DNA of 64,000 bases from Methylotuvimicrobium alcaliphilum 20Z. Its GTDB lineage: Bacteria > Pseudomonadota > Gammaproteobacteria > Methylococcales > Methylomonadaceae. Position 1 is the first letter of the stretch, and each line of letters starts with the position of its first letter. Under the pieces are notes generated by a model that saw only the letters and a program-made list of their open reading frames with translations, made no database searches and was not told where the DNA came from. The position numbers and the translations under genes were made by a program. Shown here piece by piece: positions 55,370 to 63,632 of the stretch. Where the stretch lies: positions 1,798,001-1,862,000 of the forward strand of contig NC_016112.1 of the NCBI RefSeq assembly GCF_000968535.2. The letters run 5' to 3'.

Positions 55370-56266
55370 ATGCACCCTAAACTTATCTCACTCGAAAATC
55401 AATTTGCACGTTCGATTTTAACAAAGGTTTCAGCCCCGTGTCTGGACAGAAGGCAGGTCGAGTTATGGATTAAACGCGATGACTTGTTGCATCCTATCGT
55501 ATCCGGCAACAAATGGCGTAAACTTAAATACATACTCAACCATGCCTTGTCGCAAGGTGCGATTAAAATCGTCAGCATGGGCGGCGCCTATTCGAATCAT
55601 TTACATGCCTTGGCCTATGTCGGACATCGGCTCGGTATTCAAACGGAAGGTTTTATTCGCGGCGAGCCGCAGTCGAATCCAACCTTAAGCGATTTGCGGC
55701 GCTGGGGAATGCGTCTGCAATTTGTATCGCGTGAAGACTATCGCAATCTCAGGCAATACAAACATTGGAATAGTTTGCCGGGAATCGATACCAACGCTTA
55801 TTGGCTGCCGGAGGGGGGGGCGGTCGATTTGGCTTTGCAAGGCGTGGCCGAGCTGGTTTCGGAAATCGATATTCAATACGATGTCGTTTGTTGTCCTTGC
55901 GGAACCGGAACAACCTTGGCGGGCATTATCGAAGCGGTTCGGCCCGATGTTCGAGTCATCGGTTTCTCGGCGCTGAAAGGCGGCTCTTTTTTGAAGCGTG
56001 ATGTAGAGGCGCTGTTGACTCAGCCCCGGGAGAATTGGGATATCGTCACCGATTATCATTTCGGCGGTTTTGCGCGAACCAAGCCTGAATTAATCGAATT
56101 TATCGAGCAATTTTTATACGAGACCTCGGTGCTACTGGAACCGATTTATACCGGAAAAATGTTTTACGGGATCTACGACCTAATCGAGAAAGGCTTCTTT
56201 CCTGCCGGTCGACGAATTGTCGCCATACATACCGGCGGCCTACAAGGCAACAGAGGTTTTGCTTAG
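55370..56266 (+). CDS. PLP-dependent D-cysteine desulfhydrase/ACC deaminase family enzyme
   Basis: A fold-type II pyridoxal phosphate enzyme of 298 residues. WIKRDDLLHPIVSGNKWRKL contains the Lys that binds the cofactor, followed by SMGGAYSNHLHALAY (substrate and phosphate contacts) and CPCGTGTTLAGI (phosphate loop). The family includes D-cysteine desulfhydrases and 1-aminocyclopropane-1-carboxylate deaminases; the two are not separable from this sequence alone. ATG at 55370 is chosen, but other starts within the first 30 residues are possible; this one is divergent from, and two bases from, the HMCES start. Confidence 0.88.
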   Translation: MHPKLISLENQFARSILTKVSAPCLDRRQVELWIKRDDLLHPIVSGNKWRKLKYILNHALSQGAIKIVSMGGAYSNHLHALAYVGHRLGIQTEGFIRGEPQSNPTLSDLRRWGMRLQFVSREDYRNLRQYKHWNSLPGIDTNAYWLPEGGAVDLALQGVAELVSEIDIQYDVVCCPCGTGTTLAGIIEAVRPDVRVIGFSALKGGSFLKRDVEALLTQPRENWDIVTDYHFGGFARTKPELIEFIEQFLYETSVLLEPIYTGKMFYGIYDLIEKGFFPAGRRIVAIHTGGLQGNRGFA

Positions 56267-56268
56267 TA

Positions 56269-56988
56269 ATGATGAATAAACTCGAAATAAGCCCAGAGCA
56301 TCAGCATTATAACCACCGATTATTGCAGCGAATACTTGAGCCTGAATTGATGGAAGATCCCAAACAGGTGCAAGCCTATGCGCAAGCCGATTTTTCGGAG
56401 CCCAATGATCATTTTATGCAACATTTGAACGCCTTGGTTGGCGTTAGTGGTTTCGATGGTTATGCATTGGATTTGGGCTGCGGTCCGGGCGATATCAGTT
56501 GCCGTTTTGCAAAGATTTACCCATCGGCTCTGGTCGATGCCTTGGACGGGTCGAAAGCGATGCTTGACTATGCCGAATCAATTATGCCGAGTGAGTTGAG
56601 CGCGCGCGTTCGTTTTATTCACGGTAAATTACCAACGGTTTCATTGTCTCGAAGCCGTTATGATTTGATTTTTAGCAATAGTCTGTTACACCATTTGCCG
56701 GAACCGCAAGCCTTGTGGCACTTTATCAAGCGCTACGCCGGCAATGGAACCAGGATTGCCATTATGGATTTATTCCGACCTCAAAGCGATCGGCAAGCCA
56801 TAGAAATTGTTGAAAAATATGCCGCTAAGGAGCCCGAAATTTTACAACACGATTTTTATCATTCGTTATTGGCGGCATTTACCCCTGAAGAAATCGAGGA
56901 ACAATTGCGCGAAGCCGGCCTAAATTTCGAAGTCGAACGTATTAGTGACCGGCATGTTTTTATTTCGGGAACTATTATTTTCAAATAA
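56269..56988 (+). CDS. class I SAM-dependent methyltransferase
   Basis: A 239-residue methyltransferase with motif I ALDLGCGPGDISCRFAKIYP (about residues 65-84), the acidic end of strand 2 in VDALDGSKAMLDYAE, and motif IV as IFSNSLLHHLPEPQALW. The substrate is unknown; the Met-11 type fold is common for small-molecule targets. It follows the desulfhydrase gene by two bases, so the two are probably co-transcribed. Two adjacent ATG codons at 56269 and 56272 are both usable. Confidence 0.87.
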   Translation: MMNKLEISPEHQHYNHRLLQRILEPELMEDPKQVQAYAQADFSEPNDHFMQHLNALVGVSGFDGYALDLGCGPGDISCRFAKIYPSALVDALDGSKAMLDYAESIMPSELSARVRFIHGKLPTVSLSRSRYDLIFSNSLLHHLPEPQALWHFIKRYAGNGTRIAIMDLFRPQSDRQAIEIVEKYAAKEPEILQHDFYHSLLAAFTPEEIEEQLREAGLNFEVERISDRHVFISGTIIFK

Positions 56989-57082
56989 TTAAGATCCTAA
57001 GCGGCACTCAGTATCGTCAGGCAAATTAACAAAAATCGTAGCTAGTTAGTCCCCCGGCACTTATCGTTCCCATGCTCTGCGT

Positions 57083-57216
57083 CACTGCCATTAAGTTAAG
57101 CCGTTCGTGGTGAGCCTGTCGAACCATGGACGGCTTAACTTATCGACCCAGGATTTTTCCATTCACCCTTCGACAGGCTCAGGGCGAACGGAAAAATCCT
57201 TAACTTAATGGCAGTG
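57083..57216. repeat. inserted palindromic element, 134 bp, with 11-bp target duplication
   Basis: Perfect 18-bp terminal inverted repeats CACTGCCATTAAGTTAAG / CTTAACTTAATGGCAGTG. The 11-base sequence ATGCTCTGCGT occurs at 57072-57082 and again at 57217-57227. The interior has the common GAGCCTGTCGAA / TTCGACAGGCTC repeat, also seen at 23708-23811. Confidence 0.85.
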
Positions 57217-57297
57217 ATGCTCTGCGTGGGAATGCTTGAGTACCGCTCCAGCGGTACGAGACGCTAGAGCGTCTCGGTCTTCATTCCCACGCTGGAG

Positions 57298-57446
57298 AGT
57301 CTGTGAAAGTATTGGTGAATACATCATAAAAAATTTATTCACCATGAAGAACATGAAGGAAATGAAGGTAAAATCAATAATATAACTCTTTATGTTACTT
57401 CATGCTCTTCATGGTTATTTCGTAATCTTAAATACTTTTACAGCCT
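57298..57446. repeat. second inserted palindromic element, 149 bp
   Basis: Imperfect terminal inverted repeats AGTCTGTGAAAGTATT / AATACTTTTACAGCCT, flanked by CTGGAG at 57292-57297 and 57447-57452. The interior forms a hairpin between ACCATGAAGAACATGAAG and CTTCATGCTCTTCATGGT. Confidence 0.8.
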
Positions 57447-57511
57447 CTGGAGCGTGGGAGCGATAGGGGGGCGTGAATAATTAACAATAATCTATTACGG
57501 AAATTAATAGT

Positions 57512-59611
57512 ATGGAAAAAGAAAACGAAATCGGCGAGGCGATTAATCTCGATAGTTATGACCTGTATCTGAACCGCGAGCTTAGCCTGCTTGAATTCAA
57601 TCAAAGAGTCCTCGCGCAAGCTAAGGATGCTCGTGTACCGTTATTGGAACGGCTGAATTATTTATGCATTTCTTGCTCGAATCTCGATGAGTTTTTCGAA
57701 GTCCGGGTCGCGAGTCTTTTGCAAATGGCCGAAATGGACCCTAAGGCCATCGGCGTCGACGGTTTGTCTCCGCATGAACAGCTCGAAAGGATTTCGGCCA
57801 AGGCGCATGGTCTGGTCGAAGACCAGTATCGGGTCTTGAATGACATTTTGTTGCCGGCCTTGGCTGAGGAAAATATACATTTTATCCGACGAACGGAATG
57901 GACCGCTAAACAGCTCAAATGGTTGGAGAATTACTTTAACGAAGAATTACTGCCGATTTTGACGCCGGTCGGATTGGATTCTGCCCACCCGTTTCCACGT
58001 ATTCTCAACAAGAGTTTGAATTTCATCATTTCATTAACCGGCAAGGATGCCTTCGGCCGAAATAGCGGTCGGGCGGTTTTGCAAGCTCCACGAGCTTTGC
58101 CAAGGATCATTCAATTGCCGGCCGACGCGACCGGCAGCGGACCTCATGATTTTGTGTTTCTGTCGTCAATTATTCACGCCTTTGTCGATCAATTGTTCAA
58201 TGGCATGAATGTCAAAGGCTGCTATCAGTTTCGGGTGACCCGAAATAGCGATTTTTTTGTCGATGACGATGCGATAGACGATTTGTTGCTTGCGGTCGAA
58301 GGCGAATTGGCTATGCGCAATTACGGCGATGAAGTCAGGCTTGAGATTGCTTCGAATTGTCCTGAAGAAACCGTCAATTTTTTGATGGCCCGTTTTGAAT
58401 TGACACAGGATCGCTTGTATTTGGTCGATGGGCCGGTCAATTTGAATCGCTTGCAAGAAATCATTAATCATGTAGAAAGGCCCGAATTGAAATTTACGCC
58501 GTTTAAGCCGGCAGTACCGCCGCAGCTGGCTCGTAACAAAAACATTTTTGCCGCTATTGAAAAGCAAGACATTCTTTTGCATCACCCGTTCGAATCGTTT
58601 TTGCCGGTTGTTGAGTTTTTGAAGCAGGCCGCCGCCGATCCCGATGTCTTGGCGATCAAGCAAACGCTGTATCGTACCGGCGTGGATTCGCCGATTGTCA
58701 GCGCATTGGTAAAAGCCGCTAGGGCCGGTAAGGAAGTTACGGTAGTGATTGAGCTGCGCGCTCGGTTCGATGAAAAAGCCAATATTAATTTGGCTGCAAA
58801 GTTACAGGAAGCGGCCGTGCATGTCGTTTATGGGGTCGTGGGCTATAAAACACATGCCAAAATGTGTCTGGTGCTACGCAAAGAAGGTAAAAAATTGCGT
58901 AATTATGTGCATCTCGGTAGCGGTAATTATCACCCGAAAACAGCGTTGCTTTATACCGATTACGGTTTGTTTTCATGCGACAAGGAACTTGGCGAGGACG
59001 TTCGCCGCGTCTTCGCTCAATTGACCAGTCTCGGTAAGGTGACCAAGCTGAATAAGCTATTGCAATCGCCTTTTACGCTGCATAGCGGTTTGATCGAGAA
59101 GATCGAACGTGAAATTGATCATGCTCAAGCGGGAAAGCCGTCCGGAATCATTATTAAAGTTAACGCTATAGTCGAACAACAGTTGACCAAAGCCTTGTAT
59201 CAGGCCTCGCAGGCCGGCGTCAAAATTAACTTGATTGTCAGGGGTATTTGTTGCCTTAAGCCGGGTATTCCAGGTGTTTCCGAAAATATTGTCGTACGGT
59301 CAATTATCGGCCGATTCCTTGAGCACACCCGTGTGTACGCGTTTGAAAACGATGGTAATCCGGAAGTCTATGTTGCTAGCGCCGATATGATGGGGCGCAA
59401 TATGTTTAAAAGAGTCGAGACCGGCTTTCCGATAGAGAATAAACGATTACATCAACGGGTTAGAAGCGACTTAGAGTTATATTTAAAAGATAATTGTCAA
59501 GCGTGGCTCTTGCAACCGGACGGCCAATATGTGCAGTTGTCGCCGGTAGAAGAGGAAGAAGCGATTCAGGCTCAGTCGGAACTCTTGGCGTCTTTGCAGC
59601 ATCAAGGTTGA
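57512..59611 (+). CDS. ppk1: polyphosphate kinase 1
   Basis: Makes inorganic polyphosphate from ATP in a reversible reaction through a phosphohistidine. 699 residues: the N-terminal domain (LNRELSLLEFNQRVLAQAKD), head domain, and the two C-terminal phospholipase-D-like domains with the phospho-accepting His in GYKTHAKMCLVLRKEG (about residue 449) and HLGSGNYHPKTALLYTDYGL. Its upstream region is the nested repeat, so expression signals must lie close to the ATG or inside the repeat. Followed by a family-1 element. Confidence 0.96.
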   Translation: MEKENEIGEAINLDSYDLYLNRELSLLEFNQRVLAQAKDARVPLLERLNYLCISCSNLDEFFEVRVASLLQMAEMDPKAIGVDGLSPHEQLERISAKAHGLVEDQYRVLNDILLPALAEENIHFIRRTEWTAKQLKWLENYFNEELLPILTPVGLDSAHPFPRILNKSLNFIISLTGKDAFGRNSGRAVLQAPRALPRIIQLPADATGSGPHDFVFLSSIIHAFVDQLFNGMNVKGCYQFRVTRNSDFFVDDDAIDDLLLAVEGELAMRNYGDEVRLEIASNCPEETVNFLMARFELTQDRLYLVDGPVNLNRLQEIINHVERPELKFTPFKPAVPPQLARNKNIFAAIEKQDILLHHPFESFLPVVEFLKQAAADPDVLAIKQTLYRTGVDSPIVSALVKAARAGKEVTVVIELRARFDEKANINLAAKLQEAAVHVVYGVVGYKTHAKMCLVLRKEGKKLRNYVHLGSGNYHPKTALLYTDYGLFSCDKELGEDVRRVFAQLTSLGKVTKLNKLLQSPFTLHSGLIEKIEREIDHAQAGKPSGIIIKVNAIVEQQLTKALYQASQAGVKINLIVRGICCLKPGIPGVSENIVVRSIIGRFLEHTRVYAFENDGNPEVYVASADMMGRNMFKRVETGFPIENKRLHQRVRSDLELYLKDNCQAWLLQPDGQYVQLSPVEEEEAIQAQSELLASLQHQG

Positions 59612-59874
59612 GCGCTATGCTATCTTTTTTAAGTTGGAAATCCCGATTATACCTTTCGTACTTCAAATTTCGGCAGTGCCTGAGGAGGCGCCGGGGTGCT
59701 CGGCAAAGGCTTTGCCAGCATGGAGCTGGCAGAGCCTACAGGGATGTATTCACCCAGCACCTAAATTATCCAAGATAGTTGACCATAGTCAATGGACTTT
59801 GGACTTTGGACTTTGGAGTTTAGGTGCTGGGTTCACGGCGTCCTTTGGCGGGCACCCCGGTGCCGAATTTTGAT
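59612..59874. other. intergenic, family-1 element copy E
   Basis: Almost all of it is the family-1 element 59648-59888, with its nested element. The gap lies between the convergent ends of ppk1 and the 618-aa gene. No gene. Confidence 0.7.
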
Positions 59875-59888
59875 CTACGATGGGTATG
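59648..59888 (+). repeat. family-1 MITE, copy E, 241 bp, with nested element
   Basis: TATACCTTTCGTACTTCAAA at the left and ACGATGGGTATG at the right. The core is interrupted by the CCCAGCACC element at 59753-59831 with TTCA on both sides. The right end overlaps the last codons and the stop of the minus-strand gene that ends at 59875. Confidence 0.85.
59753..59831 (-). repeat. nested CCCAGCACC palindromic element, 79 bp
   Basis: CCCAGCACCTAAAT / GTTTAGGTGCTGGG ends, with TTCA immediately before and after, a clean 4-bp target duplication. The interior includes a short tandem of GGACTTT. Confidence 0.8.
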
Positions 59889-61731
59889 ATTCAGGAAAGG
59901 CGCATGCCTTTGAGTCCAAATAAGACTGGGCTTCGCTACAAGCTCTAAGGACAAACAATGAGGTCGATATTTCGCTGCCTACCAAAATACGCGTCGGGTG
60001 GCGCATGCGATTCCATTCATAGGCTTTGAAAGGATGTCCGTTCCCACCTTCACCCAAATGATCGTTGATAACCTTGAGCCCTGCGGAGATAACCCCGTCT
60101 TGTTTGGGTTCATATTCAAGCTGCACTAGAGTGGAAACGGCCAATGCTGCGTCGAACACATTCAGAGTCTGACCGATAAGATCGTCCTTACAGTATTGCA
60201 GAGCTATTTCGCGCATTGTTTCGACCTTTCGCTCGGGGTCGAAAAGCTGCCGCTCTTCGGCACTGAGCGTGCGGTAAGTTTGATAGAAACGCCCTAAGTA
60301 ATAGGTGTATATTTCAGGCAGATAGTAAATGAAGGCGCTCTCATGACGGAAGTTATCGCTCACAAATGCTCGAAAGTGAAAATCGAGCAGTTTATGCAAA
60401 AAGATCAAGTTTTCTCCCGTCAATGCATGCCATTGTCGCCGGTTGATGAGAATCGAATCCAATATATCCAGGTTATGCCCTGGACAAATCTCATTGCCTA
60501 ATACTTCCCGGTGAATGTTTCCGTCGGTATCGGTAAACGCTTTTTCAAACCAGATCGGCACGGCCCCGTCATAATCCAAAGGACGGGCCAGTTTGATAGT
60601 TGGCAAATTTGATTCATAGCTTCCGCCAACCTGGTATTCGGCAATGATCTCGACCCAGGGAAAAGCCAACATGGACTCACATTCGTCAAGTAATGAACGG
60701 TCGACTTGCAAGTTTTCTTTTTGTACAAAGTTTATCCATTTTTTGGCCATGGCTAGTGCCAGAAATGTCGTGTCGGTATCAGGCACATAGTCGCCAAATC
60801 CCAAGTCCCGTTTTTTTTGCCAAGACGAGTCGGATAATCGGCATAATTGTTTGCCTTTGGCATCGACCGGTAGGCAAGTTATGGCAGGATGCCGGATATG
60901 CTTGTTAGGGGTTGTTAACCACTCACGGCTTGTGCTCAACGAATAATGGAGTAAGTTTTCCAAAATCGGGATAAGTCGCTCGTTATATTGTCGGTGTGCG
61001 GCATTCGATTCCAAAAAAACGAGCAAATGCTCAAAAAAATTAACGTCAGAAAAGGCAATTCTGTGCCAGATCCAGGAAAATCTTGCCGACATTGGTTCGC
61101 AAATACCCCGGTAAGGTTTCCGAAACCATTTAAGTCGATTTGGATTAGGCATTAAAAAACAGCGGATTAATGCAAATAACAGCGTAATGTTTTTATATTC
61201 GTAAGAGCCTACGCCTTGAAGTACATCTAACAAGTTTTTGCCATCCATATGATCGTCGCCCGATAATTGAACTTGAGCGCCGACCGGAAACCATGGGTCG
61301 TTTTTATCTTGATTCCAAACACGAAAGATGTCTTGAAGACAAGCATCGATAATGACGTGGCAGTCGATTTGAGATGTTTTTGCTTGACTCGGATTGCTTG
61401 AGTCGCGGATCTGCCAATCGCGATTTTCGATAGTGTCGAGTAGGTGTGCCAACGGCTGAAAAGTCGATGTTATCCATTGTTTGTCTTGCCATTGCTCGGT
61501 ACTGGCTTGCATGGCTTCCTGCATCATAGATTGATAGATGGGGATTTGTTCAAAATTGATGCTGGGATGACGACAGCCTTTTAGAATAAAATATTTTAGT
61601 GCAGGATGTCCGATCGTTTTTTTATAGATCAGTCTAAGATTCTGTCCGGGAGTGCTTGGGGATTCGGTTTTAAGGATGGGGTTGTCGCAAATGTCATAGA
61701 GGTTTGCGTTTTTTGTCACTAATATCTCCAT
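59875..61731 (-). CDS. protein of unknown function, 618 aa
   Basis: I do not recognise this protein. It appears soluble, helical and globular, with no signal peptide or membrane helix. VPDTDTTFLALAMAKKW (about residues 311-327) and NVFDAALAVSTLVQLEY recall the alpha-barrel folds of terpene-cyclase-like or glycoside-processing enzymes, and the DTDTT stretch is a possible acidic site; this is only a resemblance. Other notable segments are GNEICPGHNLDILDSILINR and LDCESMLAFPW-like acidic patches. ATG at 61731 has a plausible upstream region. The last codons (TAC CCA TCG TAG) come from the right end of the family-1 element, so the natural C-terminus may have been altered by insertion. Confidence 0.6.
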   Translation of the reverse strand: MEILVTKNANLYDICDNPILKTESPSTPGQNLRLIYKKTIGHPALKYFILKGCRHPSINFEQIPIYQSMMQEAMQASTEQWQDKQWITSTFQPLAHLLDTIENRDWQIRDSSNPSQAKTSQIDCHVIIDACLQDIFRVWNQDKNDPWFPVGAQVQLSGDDHMDGKNLLDVLQGVGSYEYKNITLLFALIRCFLMPNPNRLKWFRKPYRGICEPMSARFSWIWHRIAFSDVNFFEHLLVFLESNAAHRQYNERLIPILENLLHYSLSTSREWLTTPNKHIRHPAITCLPVDAKGKQLCRLSDSSWQKKRDLGFGDYVPDTDTTFLALAMAKKWINFVQKENLQVDRSLLDECESMLAFPWVEIIAEYQVGGSYESNLPTIKLARPLDYDGAVPIWFEKAFTDTDGNIHREVLGNEICPGHNLDILDSILINRRQWHALTGENLIFLHKLLDFHFRAFVSDNFRHESAFIYYLPEIYTYYLGRFYQTYRTLSAEERQLFDPERKVETMREIALQYCKDDLIGQTLNVFDAALAVSTLVQLEYEPKQDGVISAGLKVINDHLGEGGNGHPFKAYEWNRMRHPTRILVGSEISTSLFVLRACSEAQSYLDSKACAFPESYPS

Positions 61732-61813
61732 TTAGTTGTGTTTTAACAATGCGTAAGGTTTGTTTTTTTGCAATCTTGGCGGTTTGAAGGGCTATATCTT
61801 AGGATTTCGTGAT

Positions 61814-62038
61814 AAATAACATCCTGGAACTATGAGCTTTGTTGAGGGTTCGGTAACTTGCTTGACAGGACGCCGTGAACCCAGCACCTAAATTCCATAG
61901 TCCATTGGCTATGGTTAACTATCTTGGATAATTTAGGTGCTGGGTGAATATGTCCTTGTAGGCTTGACGGCGGCTTTCCCTGCCGCCGACACTTGCCAAT
62001 CGAGCTACCGAACCCTCCATAAAATAAGGAAGTTATTT
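61814..62038 (+). repeat. family-2 MITE, 225 bp, complete copy with nested element
   Basis: AAATAACATCC ... GAGGGTTCGGTAACTTG on the left; CGAGCTACCGAACCCTC ... GGAAGTTATTT on the right. The core GACGCCGTGAA is interrupted by a CCCAGCACC element at 61880-61944 and resumes as TGAATATGTCCTTGTAGGC. Confidence 0.85.
61880..61944 (+). repeat. nested CCCAGCACC palindromic element, 65 bp
   Basis: CCCAGCACCTAAAT / ATTTAGGTGCTGGG ends with TGAA on both sides (61876-61879 and 61945-61948). The shortest of the four copies. Confidence 0.82.
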
Positions 62039-62170
62039 TCGACCAAATCCTTAGTAAAAATTTTGAAAAAGAGGGGTTAGGCGAGGTTATTTAAATAAAT
62101 CTCCCCCTTTTTCAAGAGGAGGTAAATTAACAATCCATTTTAAATGCAGGGGTCTGAACAGTTACATCGC

Positions 62171-63007
62171 TTATAAATTATTAGAGCATCGCTGTTGTTT
62201 GATCGCCCAAGCGACGTCGACTGCCTGCCTATTTTCTTTGATATCGTGGACGCGGAATAGCTTGACGCCGGCCATGACGCCCAATGCCGTGGTGACGGCT
62301 GTGGCGGTGATCAATTCGGTAGGTTCGGCGACATCCAAAATCGAACCCATGAAGCGCTTACGGCTAGTGCCCAGCAAAACCGGATAACCGCTTTCGACGA
62401 AGCGATCCAAGTGCGCCAATAAATCCAAATTGTCTTGTTTACGTTTACCGAAACCGATGCCGGGGTCGATCGCAATAGTGCTTCGATCAACGCCTTGTTC
62501 GATTGCTTGATTGATGCGCTGCATCAAATGATTCAGCACTTCGCCTACGACGTCTTGGTAATGAGGCTTATCCTGCATCGTTTTGGGTGTGCCTTGTTTG
62601 TGCATCAAGATGATAGGAACCTGATGTTTTGCGGTCAGCTCAAAAATCATGGCGTCGTCTTCGCCGGCCGAAATATCGTTGATGATATCGGCGCCGGCCG
62701 ACAGTGCCGCTTCGGCGACCGGGCTCTGTGTCGTATCGATGCTGATTAGTATATCCGAGGCAAGATGCTTCCGGATGGCTTCGATGACCGGCACGACGCG
62801 GTCGATTTGTTGCGCGGCGCTCACCGGGTCGGAGCCGGGGCGGGTCGATTCGCCGCCGATATCGATGATGTCGGCGCCTTCGGCGAGCATTTTACGGCAT
62901 TGCTCCAATGCGTTATCAAGGCTGTAATGCCGCCCGCCGTCGGAAAAGCTGTCGGGCGTGACATTTAAGATGCCCATGATCAGCGGTTTTTCTATCGTGT
63001 TAAACAT
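62171..63007 (-). CDS. folP: dihydropteroate synthase
   Basis: Condenses p-aminobenzoate with hydroxymethyl-dihydropterin diphosphate in folate synthesis. 278 residues: MGILNVTPDSFSDGGRHYSL (pterin and phosphate loops), DIIDIGGESTRPGSDPVSAA, ADIINDISAGEDDAMI, and GIGFGKRKQDNLDLLAHLDR with the conserved Lys. Start ATG at 63007; divergent from the flavoprotein gene across an 80-base gap. The folate pathway is separate from the methanopterin genes next door, though they share pterin chemistry. Confidence 0.95.
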   Translation of the reverse strand: MFNTIEKPLIMGILNVTPDSFSDGGRHYSLDNALEQCRKMLAEGADIIDIGGESTRPGSDPVSAAQQIDRVVPVIEAIRKHLASDILISIDTTQSPVAEAALSAGADIINDISAGEDDAMIFELTAKHQVPIILMHKQGTPKTMQDKPHYQDVVGEVLNHLMQRINQAIEQGVDRSTIAIDPGIGFGKRKQDNLDLLAHLDRFVESGYPVLLGTSRKRFMGSILDVAEPTELITATAVTTALGVMAGVKLFRVHDIKENRQAVDVAWAIKQQRCSNNL

Positions 63008-63086
63008 AAATAAAATTTCGGCTGTATTCGAAGTGGCCTTTGAGGATCGGGTATAATAGCGGACTATTTAAATTTTGATCGAATAA

Positions 63087-63632
63087 ATGGATAAACCGCG
63101 TTTAGCTTGGGCTGTCACCGGCTCCGGGCATTATATCGAAGAATGCCTGGAATTTTTGATGACATTGGATAGTGTCGACCTTTACCTGAGCCAAGCCGGC
63201 GAGGAGGTTTTAAAGATGTACGGCATCAAACTCGAAGAGGTTCGCGCCAGAATGCCGGTTTTTCGCGATAAGGCTGCTTCGTCGCCGCCGGTCGGTCGTT
63301 TTTATACCGGCTATTATCATAGCTTCGTGATGGCGCCGACGACCTCGAACACCGTAGCCAAATGCATATTGGGCATTGCCGACTCGCTGGTGACCAATCT
63401 TTATTCTCAGGCCGGAAAATGCCGCGTCCCCAGCATCGTCTATCCGTGCGATATCGCGCCAGAAATGGAAACCACCGCGCCGGGCGGTAAGAAGGTCATG
63501 GTATATCCGCGTCCGGTCGATCTGGATGCGACCGATAAACTCCGCGTCTTCCCTTATACACAAGTCGTCGAAAGCGTCGACGAATTGATCGAGGCGGTCA
63601 ATCGGCGCCTGAAATCATTGGGTGTGGCATGA
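63087..63632 (+). CDS. flavoprotein of the dihydromethanopterin reductase (DmrB/AfpA) type
   Basis: A 181-residue FMN-binding flavoprotein. WAVTGSGHYIEECLEFLMTL has the Ser/Thr-rich phosphate loop of the HFCD-like fold, followed by SFVMAPTTSNTVAKCILGIA with the conserved Asn, and VPSIVYPCDIAPEMET. In methylotrophs, proteins of this type are found in tetrahydromethanopterin-linked C1 gene clusters and can reduce dihydromethanopterin; that role here is by analogy. It overlaps the next gene by 4 bases (ATGA), and the pair is divergent from folP. Confidence 0.85.
   Translation: MDKPRLAWAVTGSGHYIEECLEFLMTLDSVDLYLSQAGEEVLKMYGIKLEEVRARMPVFRDKAASSPPVGRFYTGYYHSFVMAPTTSNTVAKCILGIADSLVTNLYSQAGKCRVPSIVYPCDIAPEMETTAPGGKKVMVYPRPVDLDATDKLRVFPYTQVVESVDELIEAVNRRLKSLGVA

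Larger units (their letters stand above)
57039..57483 (-). repeat. hairpin-rich MITE, interrupted copy
   Basis: Reverse-orientation counterpart of 6355-6500: begins near TAGCTAGTTAGTCCCCC, contains the same GTACCGCTCCAGCGGTAC and GAGACGCTAGAGCGTCTC hairpins, and ends GGGGGGCGTGAATAATTA. It is split by elements at 57083-57216 and 57298-57446; removing both restores the order of the intact copy. Confidence 0.8.
56989..57511. other. long intergenic region filled by nested repeats
   Basis: Almost all of it is one MITE (57039-57483) interrupted by two other elements; the last 28 bases are the upstream region of ppk1. No gene. Confidence 0.7.
61732..62170. other. intergenic, family-2 element
   Basis: Includes the upstream region of the 618-aa gene, the complete family-2 element (61814-62038), and about 130 bases of AT-rich DNA with a short inverted stretch (CTCCCCCTTTTTCAAGAGGAG) before the folP stop. 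No gene. Confidence 0.6.
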
